NCBI GenBank assembly: GCA_030263595.1
Contig: SZPG01000056.1
Location: 1-33,252, forward strand
Length of the DNA stretch: 33,252 nucleotides
Reading direction: 5' to 3'
Source of the DNA: Chloroflexi bacterium CFX6
Lineage (GTDB): Bacteria; Chloroflexota; Anaerolineae; Anaerolineales; Villigracilaceae
In this document: one piece after another, positions 14,902-22,245 of the stretch
Numbering within the stretch: position 1 is the first letter of the stretch
Layout of the letters: every line of letters begins with the position of its first letter
Made by a program: the position numbers and the translations under genes
The notes under the pieces: model-generated
The model's input: only the letters and a program-made list of their open reading frames with translations
The model's database searches: none
Told to the model about the DNA's origin: nothing

Positions 14902-15465
14902 ATGACAGACAAGAAAAAAACGGGAAGAACCCTCCCCCTGACCCTGCTGGCGTTGGGATTGATCCTGGTCGCCGCCGCAGGCTATTCCATCCTGGAGAAC
15001 GCTTCGGCTCGAACCGACCTTTCGGTTGTTCCCGTCCGAGTGAACTATCCCGCCCCCGAACTGACTCTCACCGACATTCAGGGCGTGACCCGCTCCCTCG
15101 CCGATCATCGGGGGCAAGTGGCGCTGGTCAACCTGTGGGCGACGTGGTGTCCTCCCTGCAAGGAGGAAATGCCCGCGCTTCAAGCCTATTACGAAAAGCA
15201 CAGGGACGAAGGCTTTACCATCATCGCCGTCAATGACGGGGAATCCAGGACCGACGTGATCCAATTCGTAAACGATTATCGTCTCACCTTCCCCGTCTGG
15301 CTCGACCCAACCTACATCGCCACCGAGCAGGCATTCAAGACGCTGAACCTTCCCAGTTCCTTCGTCATTGATCGGGGCGGGACGATCCGTTTGAGATGGG
15401 TCGGAGGGGTGGACGTTAAAACGCTCGAAAAATTTGTGACCCCGATCATCAAGGAGAAACAATAA
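14902..15465 (+). CDS. TlpA/ResA-like membrane-anchored thioredoxin
   Basis: The 187-residue protein has an N-terminal membrane anchor (residues about 10-30, LPLTLLALGLILVAAAGYSI) and an extracytoplasmic thioredoxin fold. The redox motif WCPPC is at Cys83/Cys86 within VALVNLWATWCPPCKEEMPAL, with the cis-Pro region LPSSFVID near the end. Such proteins reduce disulfides outside the membrane, for example in cytochrome c maturation or protein repair. No cytochrome or Ccm gene is nearby to define the partner. The Shine-Dalgarno is weak. Immediately after its stop begins the remnant of an OsmC-family gene lacking its 5' half, so a deletion has probably joined the two. Confidence 0.88.
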   Translation: MTDKKKTGRTLPLTLLALGLILVAAAGYSILENASARTDLSVVPVRVNYPAPELTLTDIQGVTRSLADHRGQVALVNLWATWCPPCKEEMPALQAYYEKHRDEGFTIIAVNDGESRTDVIQFVNDYRLTFPVWLDPTYIATEQAFKTLNLPSSFVIDRGGTIRLRWVGGVDVKTLEKFVTPIIKEKQ

Positions 15466-15791
15466 AGGCAAACGCAATCCGGGGGCGATCACCCCTCCCG
15501 TCTCGGGCAAAAACGTCGAAGAGGCGGCTGTCCTGCGCGCCATCGAACTGTCCGCGACCTAATATTGCCCGGCGCAAGCCATGTTCAGCCGGGTCTTCCC
15601 GATGGACCTGCATTATCAGTAGATCACGAAAATCTCGCGTACTGCGTAGCGTGCGCTCTCTAGCGTAAATTTGACGTTAGAGAACGTCAATTACGCGCTT
15701 TCGTGAAGTACTAATTATGAAATTTACGAAGACGAGGGGGACGACGGTCAAGGACTGGCGCATCGGGGAATCCGGCAGGAAGCGCCGGTGA
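15466..15791 (+). pseudogene. OsmC-family protein, C-terminal remnant, multiply disrupted
   Basis: In the frame of 15476, translation gives NPGAITPPVSGKNVEEAAVL and RAIELSAT, a stop TAA (15560-15562) where homologues have Lys/Arg, then YCPAQAMFSRVFPMDLHY. YC carries the conserved redox Cys of OsmC/YhfA proteins. A 97-bp insertion (15617-15713) follows, and the same frame family resumes as YEIYEDEG. A run of five G then shifts the frame, and the end reads TTVKDWRIGESGRKRR before TGA at 15789-15791. The N-terminal half of a normal protein of about 140 residues is missing. OsmC proteins reduce organic hydroperoxides. This copy cannot make a working one. Confidence 0.75.
15617..15713. mobile_element. 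97-bp MITE-like insertion in the OsmC pseudogene
   Basis: The element is bounded by direct repeats ATTAT (15612-15616 and 15714-15718), and removing one copy plus the element restores CATTATGAAATTTAC (HYEIY). Its ends are inverted: AGTAGATCACGAAA on the left and, as reverse complement, AGTACTTCACGAAA on the right, each followed by CGCGTA nearby. Inside are GCGTAAATTTGACGTT/AACGTCAATTACGC (a perfect inner palindrome) and CTGCGTAG, the loop also seen at 1071-1078. It has no coding capacity, so it must be mobilised in trans, if at all. Confidence 0.7.
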
Positions 15792-15805
15792 GACAGGATG
15801 CCGCG

Positions 15806-17293
15806 TTACGGCGCTTCGGACATGATCTGGCTCGCCGCATCGGAACACACACACGCCCGCACCACGAGCGGACCGCGCGTCAGTGTGCCTTCATAGGCTC
15901 TGCTCCCGTTACGCGCCACCCAACCTTCGAAATCGAAAGCCAGGGGACCGTCCGCAAGGATCCATTCGCCGTTATATTTCCGCGCCACGTGAACGTGCGT
16001 CCCGGTGGACGAGCCACCTTCGCAGGAGGGGTATCCCACCGGGTCGCCGGCTTGCAATTCCTGCCCCACGCCCGCGCGTCCCTCCGTTGCAAGATGCAAA
16101 TAGAACAATACCCAGCCTGTCCTTTCGTCGCCGTCCTTGTCCAGGTCAATCGCCACGCCGTCCACGCTCGAACGCACGACCAGCCCATCTGCCATGGCGG
16201 TGGCGAACAGGTCTTTTGAAACGGTGTAACAACCTGATGTCTCGGAGGCTGGCGCAAAGTCCACGGCGGCGAGCGGCTCGCCGGAGCCCCATCCCGTGTG
16301 GGGACCGCCGGTGTACGCCCAGGTGTATCCCGCGCGGAAGGGGAATCGCAACGCGGGTTGTTGCAGGCTGCCGGGGATGTGGACCGCGGCATCGAGCCAC
16401 GGGTCGCCGAAAATGTCCCTGTAAACGCGCGCCAAGCCCTCGGTACCGATGGAGGCGTAGTATTGTTCCCCCGACATCGTGCGCGAAAAGTAATATTGAA
16501 GCGCGGCCGATCCCGCGTTCTGCCAGGGATCGGGGCGGAACAGCGAGCCATCCGGCAGTTCGAATTCGGTCAGGTCGCCGGAACGCCATCCGTAATATCC
16601 ATTGTTGAGCGTGTTCGCGGCGATGACGAGTTGAAGGTAGGGGCTTTCGTAATAGACGCGCCGAAAGCCGAGCAGGTAACGGCTCGCCGGAGGTTCGGGC
16701 TGGGTCAACGCGCCGCCCTGATATTCGAGGATCGCCAGCAGGAGGCGCGGGCTGACGCTGTAATTGACGGCGACGTATTCGACGAGTTCCGCGCCCGTTC
16801 GATTCCTTCCGCCTGCGTAGGCGCGATAATCCCTCAACCAGCCCGACGTGGAGGCGACGAACGCGGAGGCGCTGAACCCGACCTGCGCGGGCCCGTTGAC
16901 GAAGGCGCTGTCGGGAATGCTTTGAAACTCCGTGCCCCACAGCGGCAGGTAATAGATCGGAATTTGCATCGGCAGGCCGGGCGGCATGGTGGTCGCGTCA
17001 CGCGGGACGATGGGATTGGCTTCGTAGAGCTCAGCCTCTGTGGTGTTGAAGCGAGCCGCCAGCGCGGGGATCGTGTCGCCCGTTTGCGCGACATATTCGA
17101 CCAGTTCGCCGGGGTCATAAGCCGGGCGTCCCGACGTGGGCGCGGGGACCGGCGTGGGCGCGAGCGGGGTGATCATGTTCCCGACGGCGGTGTGCGAGGC
17201 GCGCGGCGCGCAGGCGGAGAGGATCAAGGCAATCGAAGCGACAGTCAGTTCGAAGGCGACCGCCGCCCGTTTTATTTTATTATTCATCTTCAC
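15806..17293 (-). CDS. LysM and M23-peptidase-like lipoprotein (paralogue 1)
   Basis: This 495-residue exported lipoprotein has a signal peptide ending in a lipobox (LILSAC, Cys28). A proline-rich linker and one LysM peptidoglycan-binding domain follow (about 66-112, EYVAQTGDTIPALAARFNTT). A helical middle region (about 125-310) precedes an M23/LytM-like domain whose possible zinc ligands are His (GGPHTGWG, about 331), Asp (AAVDFAP, about 345) and the HVH pair (THVHVARKYNG, about 435). The first His-to-Asp spacing is longer than the usual HxxxD, so peptidase activity is likely but not certain. It starts 14 nt inside the preceding paralogue (GTG at 17293 or ATG at 17287), so translation is coupled. 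The three paralogues share order and motifs and probably cut or remodel cell-wall peptides. Confidence 0.85.
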   Translation of the reverse strand: MKMNNKIKRAAVAFELTVASIALILSACAPRASHTAVGNMITPLAPTPVPAPTSGRPAYDPGELVEYVAQTGDTIPALAARFNTTEAELYEANPIVPRDATTMPPGLPMQIPIYYLPLWGTEFQSIPDSAFVNGPAQVGFSASAFVASTSGWLRDYRAYAGGRNRTGAELVEYVAVNYSVSPRLLLAILEYQGGALTQPEPPASRYLLGFRRVYYESPYLQLVIAANTLNNGYYGWRSGDLTEFELPDGSLFRPDPWQNAGSAALQYYFSRTMSGEQYYASIGTEGLARVYRDIFGDPWLDAAVHIPGSLQQPALRFPFRAGYTWAYTGGPHTGWGSGEPLAAVDFAPASETSGCYTVSKDLFATAMADGLVVRSSVDGVAIDLDKDGDERTGWVLFYLHLATEGRAGVGQELQAGDPVGYPSCEGGSSTGTHVHVARKYNGEWILADGPLAFDFEGWVARNGSRAYEGTLTRGPLVVRACVCSDAASQIMSEAP

Positions 17294-18875
17294 GCGTGAT
17301 CAGGGACCAGGCTTGTCCATAGACATCGGCAATGACCTCCCTGTCGCCGTTTATCATTTTTCCAAGGTAGGGTTTATCGCCCGCGTGGACCGTCCATTCG
17401 CCGAACACAAACGGGACGGGCCCGTCCGCCAGCATCCATTCGCCGTTGAATTTGCGCGCGATGTGGACGTGCGTGCCGGTGGACATTCCGCCTTCACAAG
17501 AGGGATGACCGATCAAACCGTTCTGATCCACCCATTGCCCGACAGCCACGCGGTCCTTTTCGGCAATGTGCAGGTACAGGATGTTCCAGCCGGTTTGCTC
17601 GGAACCGTCCCCGTCCATGTCCACGACGACCACGCCGTTCTCCGAACGGACGACCAAGCCCGCAGAGATCGCCAACGCCCACAAGGGCGTGACGAAACAA
17701 CCGGGCGTTTCGTTGCGAGGCGCAAAATCCACAGCCGCCAGCGGACCGTCCGTGCCCCATGCGCTGTGAGGTCCGCCGGTGAAAGACCACGTGGCGCCCG
17801 TCGCGAATGGCAGGGTCATATACGGCTGTTTGAAACCCGGCGGGAAGAAATTGCCCAGCGCGTCGTCGCGCGCCCACGGGTCGCCGAACATATTCCGATA
17901 AAAGGCTGGGAACCCGCTGTTCTCGTCCATAATGCGGAGCCATTCGTTGAGGGTGTGATGACGCGAGAACAAGGTCATCACCGCCACCGTGCCGGCGTTG
18001 AGCGTCGGGTCAATGCGCAGCGACAACCCGTCGCTGAACGTGAGTTGGTTGATCCCCCCCCTGCGCCATCCGTAATAGCCGACGTAGAGTTGATTGACCG
18101 CCCAGGTCATTTGCGCGAACATGCCCTTGTTGCGGTAGTTCTCGTGTCCCAGCGGATAATCCATGCGGAACTGGTTTTCCGGCTTGCCGCGCACCCAGCC
18201 AGCCTCATAATCGAGCAGGGCAAGCAGGAGGCGCGGGTTGATCGAGTTTTCGTAAGCCAGCCGCTCGATGCCGCGCGCGCCCGAAGTCCACGCGGTGGTG
18301 CCGAGGTATTCGCGGTACGTCGAAAGGTACCCGCCCGCGTCCCTGACGTATTGTTCGATCTCGAACCCTGCGGCCGCGGCGGAGAATACCACTTCGCTGT
18401 CGGGGATCAACGGCAGGGACGGCGTGTATTGAATGGTCTTATCGAGACGGTCGGGAATGATGAGCAACGTCCCCGCGTCAACGAATCCGCTTTCGGGCAG
18501 TATCTTCGGAGACGTGATCTCGCTCGCCTCCACCCCGAACCTGCTCGCCACAGCCGGGAGCCAATCCCCGCTTTGGGCATAATACAGGATCGTATCGCCG
18601 GCCGCGGTGGAGGTCGCGTCAACGGCGGGCTGGCCGGCGGTATCCACGGTGACGAAATTGGCTGGAGGCGTGGGCGTAAAGGTCGGGAACGGCGTCAGAG
18701 TTGGGAATGGGGTATCCGACGCGGATATGTCCGTGTATTGGACCTCCGGCGAAGGCGTAACCGGCACCCAGCCCACAGGTGTGGGAGTGAGGTATTGTCC
18801 CCACAGCGAGGTGTTCCCGACGCAGGAAGAAAGCAAAAAGGATAATGCAATAATCAGCGCAGCGATTTTTTTCAC
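17280..18875 (-). CDS. LysM and M23-peptidase-like lipoprotein (paralogue 2)
   Basis: This 531-residue lipoprotein has a lipobox LLSSC (Cys18), a Thr/Pro-rich linker (FPTLTPFPTFTPTPP), a more diverged LysM-like domain (about 92-140, YAQSGDWLPAVASRFGV), a helical central domain, and the M23-like domain. Candidate ligands are His in GGPHSAWG (about 369), Asp in AAVDFAP, and HVH in THVHIARKFNG (about 466). A calcium-loop-like stretch, DMDGDGSEQTG, precedes the LYLHIA strand. Start is GTG at 18875, because an ATG at 18883 is out of frame. TATAAT lies 17 nt upstream at 18893-18898. Its stop overlaps paralogue 1, so both are in one transcript. Confidence 0.85.
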   Translation of the reverse strand: MKKIAALIIALSFLLSSCVGNTSLWGQYLTPTPVGWVPVTPSPEVQYTDISASDTPFPTLTPFPTFTPTPPANFVTVDTAGQPAVDATSTAAGDTILYYAQSGDWLPAVASRFGVEASEITSPKILPESGFVDAGTLLIIPDRLDKTIQYTPSLPLIPDSEVVFSAAAAGFEIEQYVRDAGGYLSTYREYLGTTAWTSGARGIERLAYENSINPRLLLALLDYEAGWVRGKPENQFRMDYPLGHENYRNKGMFAQMTWAVNQLYVGYYGWRRGGINQLTFSDGLSLRIDPTLNAGTVAVMTLFSRHHTLNEWLRIMDENSGFPAFYRNMFGDPWARDDALGNFFPPGFKQPYMTLPFATGATWSFTGGPHSAWGTDGPLAAVDFAPRNETPGCFVTPLWALAISAGLVVRSENGVVVVDMDGDGSEQTGWNILYLHIAEKDRVAVGQWVDQNGLIGHPSCEGGMSTGTHVHIARKFNGEWMLADGPVPFVFGEWTVHAGDKPYLGKMINGDREVIADVYGQAWSLITREDE

Positions 18876-18892
18876 GGTGTCATCCAGCGGGA

Positions 18893-18898
18893 ATTATA
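18893..18898 (-). promoter_or_regulatory. -10 box for LysM/M23 paralogues 2 and 1
   Basis: A perfect TATAAT on the minus strand lies 17 nt before the GTG at 18875, giving an expected leader of about 10 nt. No convincing -35 is seen. Confidence 0.5.
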
Positions 18899-18933
18899 CC
18901 TGTAAGGGTCAGTAAATTATTAACTTCCCTCAT

Positions 18934-19000
18934 GTCGTTGCGAGTCTTCGAGAAGCAATCTCCTGTTGCCATAGATTTTCCTGCAAAGTGGGGATTGCTT
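18934..19000. repeat. Degenerate GTCATTGCGAG-type repeat
   Basis: GTCGTTGCGAG with AAGCAATC (18953-18960) and its reverse complement GATTGCTT (18993-19000), then a T-rich run, resemble a decayed copy of the element at 11165-11239. It separates paralogue 3 from paralogue 2. Confidence 0.45.
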
Positions 19001-19069
19001 TTATTTTTTTACGAACCCTAATGGTCGCTTCGGGAGCGCGCCCCGTCTTTGCAAATGGGATCGCTCCGG

Positions 19070-20647
19070 TTACCGGGAAATCAGGTTAACTCCCTCGAAC
19101 ACGCCCTCCTCAGCCTGTAACACGACTGCGCCGCGCGTAAGGAAACCGTTGTAATACACGCCGTCGCCGCTCGATACCCATCCATCCATGACGAAGGGAA
19201 CGCTGCCGTCGGCGGAAATCCATTCGCCGTTGTAACGCCTCGCGATGTGTACGTGGGTGGCGTTCGATATGCCGCCCTCGCAGGAGGGATGCCCGATGCG
19301 TTCGCCCGCGTACACGTAGGTCCCCGTTTCGACGCGCTCGTTCGAAGCGATGTGCATATAAAGGACGGTCCAGCCGGTTTGTTCGTAACCGTCGTTATCC
19401 AGGTCCTGGATCACGGCGCCATCCCCGGCGCGGACGATGTACCCATCCGCGACCGCCGTCACCCACAGGTCGCTCGGCGCGCAGCCGAGTCCCTCGAAGG
19501 GAGGGGCGAAGTCCAACGCCGCCCAGGCGGAACCGGTATCCCAACCTCCGTGCGGTCCGCCGGTGAAGGTCCAGGTCACGCCGGGTTCGAAGGGAAGCTG
19601 CATCGGAGGCTGGGTCAGGTTCGGGGGTGGTAATGAAGCGATGTTGTAGTCGAAGGGATGGCTGAAGAGCAGGGTATACGTCTGGAAAAGTCCCTGCGCG
19701 CTTACGTCGAGATTCCACGCGGCGCGGTCGTTGAACAGCGAGAAGAAATATTGCACGCCCATCGTCCCCGCGTTGATGGTCGGGTCGAGCGGGATGTAGG
19801 AGCCGTCGCTGAGAGGCAGGGTGGAGATGGCATTGACCCGCCACAGGTAGTAGCCGCGATTCAAGTTATCCGCCGCCCATGCCAATTGACGATTCAAGCC
19901 TGCATAAAAGGGTTCGTAATTGCCGAGCGGATAATCCACGTTCGACGGAAACGGATTCGTCGCCCAGCCGCTTCGATACTCGAGCAATGCGATGAGCAGG
20001 CGCGGGCTGACGGAATAATTCTCCGCAACGCGTTGGACGATCTGCGCGCCGGTGAGATATTCGCCGTTTACGTCCTCCGCGTAGTTCGCGAGATAACCGC
20101 CCCTTTCCTTCAGGAACGCTCCCGCGTCGAAATTGACGCTGGCGGGCCCATAGATCAATTCGGAATCGGGGATGATCTTGAACGACGAACCGGGTTCGGG
20201 ATCGGTGACAACCGGGGGAATGTCGAGGACGAGACCGATGGAAAGGATGCTCGCTTCATTCAAGCCGTTCGCCTGCATCAGCGCTTCGAGCGTGATCCCA
20301 TACCTGCGCGCGATGCCCCCAAGCGTGTCCCCCGCCTGAACCGTGTATTGATCCACGTAATCACGCGGCGGCGGAAGCGGATGCGGCGGATCGGGCGTGG
20401 GGGTCGTGAGACCGATGCTCGAACCGCGCGGAGGCAGCGTTACGGAGAGCGGCGCGCGCGTCGGCGTCGGTCCTCGCTGCGGGTCCCCGGCTTGAACGAT
20501 CTCGCCGTCCTGGATAAGGGGCGCCGCGCCGGTCGCGCCGACCGGCGCGAAGGGATCGTAGGTTGGGTAGGCTTGCGAAGAGGATGCGGAACAGGATGAA
20601 ACGGCAAGAGCGAGAATTGCAACGCAGATGAATAAGCCTGATCTCAT
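19070..20647 (-). CDS. LysM and M23-peptidase-like lipoprotein (paralogue 3)
   Basis: This 525-residue lipoprotein has a signal peptide with lipobox AVSSC (Cys19), and a linker rich in Pro and Thr. Its LysM domain is the clearest of the three (about 108-155, QYTVQAGDTLGGIARRYGIT). A helical region and the M23-like domain follow, with His in GGPHGGWD (about 365), Asp in AALDFAP, and HVH in THVHIARRYNG (about 466). A DLDNDGYEQTG loop occurs as in paralogues 1 and 2. The ATG at 20647 is chosen over 20680 because TAGAAT lies 7 nt upstream and the signal peptide starts there. It has its own promoter and is separated from paralogue 2 by a 194-bp repeat-bearing gap. Confidence 0.85.
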   Translation of the reverse strand: MRSGLFICVAILALAVSSCSASSSQAYPTYDPFAPVGATGAAPLIQDGEIVQAGDPQRGPTPTRAPLSVTLPPRGSSIGLTTPTPDPPHPLPPPRDYVDQYTVQAGDTLGGIARRYGITLEALMQANGLNEASILSIGLVLDIPPVVTDPEPGSSFKIIPDSELIYGPASVNFDAGAFLKERGGYLANYAEDVNGEYLTGAQIVQRVAENYSVSPRLLIALLEYRSGWATNPFPSNVDYPLGNYEPFYAGLNRQLAWAADNLNRGYYLWRVNAISTLPLSDGSYIPLDPTINAGTMGVQYFFSLFNDRAAWNLDVSAQGLFQTYTLLFSHPFDYNIASLPPPNLTQPPMQLPFEPGVTWTFTGGPHGGWDTGSAWAALDFAPPFEGLGCAPSDLWVTAVADGYIVRAGDGAVIQDLDNDGYEQTGWTVLYMHIASNERVETGTYVYAGERIGHPSCEGGISNATHVHIARRYNGEWISADGSVPFVMDGWVSSGDGVYYNGFLTRGAVVLQAEEGVFEGVNLISR

Positions 20648-20654
20648 GCAGGGA

Positions 20655-20660
20655 ATTCTA
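20655..20660 (-). promoter_or_regulatory. Leaderless -10 box of LysM/M23 paralogue 3
   Basis: TAGAAT on the minus strand ends 7 nt before the ATG at 20647. No Shine-Dalgarno is visible. Confidence 0.5.
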
Positions 20661-20710
20661 CCAAAGAGTGTCCGCGTCACTATTGCAACTTAAGAACTGG
20701 TAAGCGCAAA

Positions 20711-20775
20711 GCGACATTCACATCGCTCCTGCCGCGGTCTCGCATTCGCAGGACGACATGAATGTCGCGGTACGA
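20711..20775. repeat. Long imperfect palindrome of the GCGACAT family
   Basis: The left arm GCGACATTCACATCGCTCCTGC and the reverse complement of the right arm (GCAGGACGACATG... to 20768) match over about 21 positions with few changes. The right arm itself contains GCGACATGAATGTCGC-like sequence followed by GGTACG. The unit GCAGGA(G)CGACATGAATGTCGC also occurs at 1107-1128. It lies between paralogue 3 and the CBS gene, followed by cacgcgg/ccgcgt-rich sequence of the 1200-1290 type. Confidence 0.65.
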
Positions 20776-20883
20776 ATAAAAATCGGCGCTTTTTGTACGC
20801 GGATCACGCGGAGCAGACGGGGAAGTCCGTGAAAAATACGGAAGGCTTCCGTGTCGTCCGCGTCGTCCACGCCCCCAAAAAGA

Positions 20884-21330
20884 TTATCCCGAAAATCCCG
20901 AACCCGTGATGTAGTTTTCGAGTCCCTTGATCTCGCTCTCCCTGTTTTCCAATGCCGCCTTCATCACGTCGCGGATGGACACGATGCCCACCAACTGGTC
21001 CTTCTCCACCACAGGCAGGTGGCGGATGTGATGCGTCTCCATCAACGCCATGCACTGCTCCACGGGGGTATCCATCGTGACCGTGTACATCCCGGCGGTC
21101 ATCACGTCCTTCACGAGAGTCGAATCCGCCTTGCGCCCCTCCAACTCGCCTTTCTGCACGTAGTCGCGCTCGGTATAGATGCCGACGATCTTTTTGCCCT
21201 CCGTAACAAGCACCGCGCCAATGCCCGCAGACGACATCACCTTCAATGCCTGGAGAACCGTATCCTCCGCGGATACGGAGTAATTACCCGCCTTTCCCTT
21301 CGCCTCGAGTAGTTTGCGTACAGTGGTCAT
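20884..21330 (-). CDS. CBS-pair domain protein
   Basis: The 148 residues make two CBS domains: residues about 5-65 (TVLQALKVMSSAGIGAVLVTEGKKIVGIYTERD) and about 75-135 (PVEQCMALMETHHIRHLPVVEKDQLVGIVSIRD). CBS pairs bind adenine nucleotides or S-adenosylmethionine and regulate partner proteins. Stand-alone ones like this have no catalytic domain, and the partner is unknown. AGGAG lies 7-8 nt before the ATG at 21330. The gene lies alone between two repeat-bearing gaps and reads in the same direction as fdhD. Confidence 0.9.
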   Translation of the reverse strand: MTTVRKLLEAKGKAGNYSVSAEDTVLQALKVMSSAGIGAVLVTEGKKIVGIYTERDYVQKGELEGRKADSTLVKDVMTAGMYTVTMDTPVEQCMALMETHHIRHLPVVEKDQLVGIVSIRDVMKAALENRESEIKGLENYITGSGFSG

Positions 21331-21406
21331 AATGGAACTCCTTCCTTGTCTGAATTACATCACTATTATTGTCGCATTGGTTGAATTCGGTTAGTTTCTT
21401 TGCTCG

Positions 21407-22219
21407 TCATTCCGAATGACTTTCGTCATCCCGCGCTTCGATGAGATCGAAGCCCACCCGCCAGGGGTTCGTATACACGTTGAAGCGATGGCGCCGCGCA
21501 TACCCGATCAGCGTGATGCCGTAGCGCTCCGCCATCTCGATCGAGAGCGAACTCGGCGACGTGCGCGAGATCAGGATCGGCGCCCCCATCCGCGCCGCCT
21601 TCTGCAACATCTCCGAACTGATGCGCCCGGTCGTGATGAGTATCCGCGTTTCGGGAAGGACGTTCTGCATCAAGCACATCCCTGCGATCTTGTCGAGCGT
21701 GTTATGCCTGCCGATGTCCTCCGCCACGACCGCGATCTTTTCCCCGTCGCTCAACGCGGACGTGTGGACTCCGCCCGTTTCGCGATACAGGGATTGCGAC
21801 TCGAAAAGCATCTCGACCAAATTCCCAATCGCCTCGGGCCCGACCTCGAGCCTGCTCCCGCCAAAATGGACATTCGGCTTCGCTAAAAGGTCCACCGCCG
21901 TCACACCGCCCGTGCAGCCGGAGGTCCTTCTCCACGAGGCGGGCTGTTCGACGTTTCGGTTCAACCAAACGTCCACGTTATCGCCGTGTTCACAGACGTG
22001 CGCGTTTTCCACTTCATCCATGCCTTCGATCACGCCTTCATTATACAGGAATCCCACCGCCAACTCCTCGAGATGAACGGGCGTGCACATGAACGTCAAC
22101 CAGACCTGACCGTTGACGGTCAACGACACGGGCGTCTCGACGATGGTCTCCGCATCGAAGTGTTCCCATTTCCTGAATTCATAGCGTTCATACTGGATCT
22201 CTTTTTGAGGGGTGATCAT
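21407..22219 (-). CDS. fdhD: Formate dehydrogenase accessory sulfurtransferase FdhD
   Basis: FdhD passes sulfur from a cysteine desulfurase to the molybdenum cofactor of formate dehydrogenase, and is required for its activity. The 270-residue protein has the conserved opening VSLTVNGQVWLTFMCTP, EELAVGFLYNEGVI, the cysteine motif SGCTGGVTAVD (Cys102), GGVHTSALSDGE, and EDIGRHNTLDKIAG, all FdhD signatures. E. coli FdhD has a CxxC pair, and this variant keeps only one Cys of the loop, as some homologues do. No formate dehydrogenase gene is in the window, so its client lies elsewhere. It starts 26 bp after the GH13 gene with GGAG 6 nt before ATG, so they may be co-transcribed. Confidence 0.93.
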   Translation of the reverse strand: MITPQKEIQYERYEFRKWEHFDAETIVETPVSLTVNGQVWLTFMCTPVHLEELAVGFLYNEGVIEGMDEVENAHVCEHGDNVDVWLNRNVEQPASWRRTSGCTGGVTAVDLLAKPNVHFGGSRLEVGPEAIGNLVEMLFESQSLYRETGGVHTSALSDGEKIAVVAEDIGRHNTLDKIAGMCLMQNVLPETRILITTGRISSEMLQKAARMGAPILISRTSPSSLSIEMAERYGITLIGYARRHRFNVYTNPWRVGFDLIEARDDESHSE

Positions 22220-22245
22220 ATTCGCTCCAACCGGTAAAAACTCAT

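Noticed and set aside
17136..18845. 569-codon open frame on the plus strand
   Set aside because: It lies entirely opposite LysM/M23 paralogues 1 and 2, which have signal peptides, domains and promoter. Its product is Arg/Gly-rich with no motif.
19247..20599. Open frames on the plus strand opposite LysM/M23 paralogue 3
   Set aside because: Arg-rich antisense products without motifs, opposite a well-supported lipoprotein gene.
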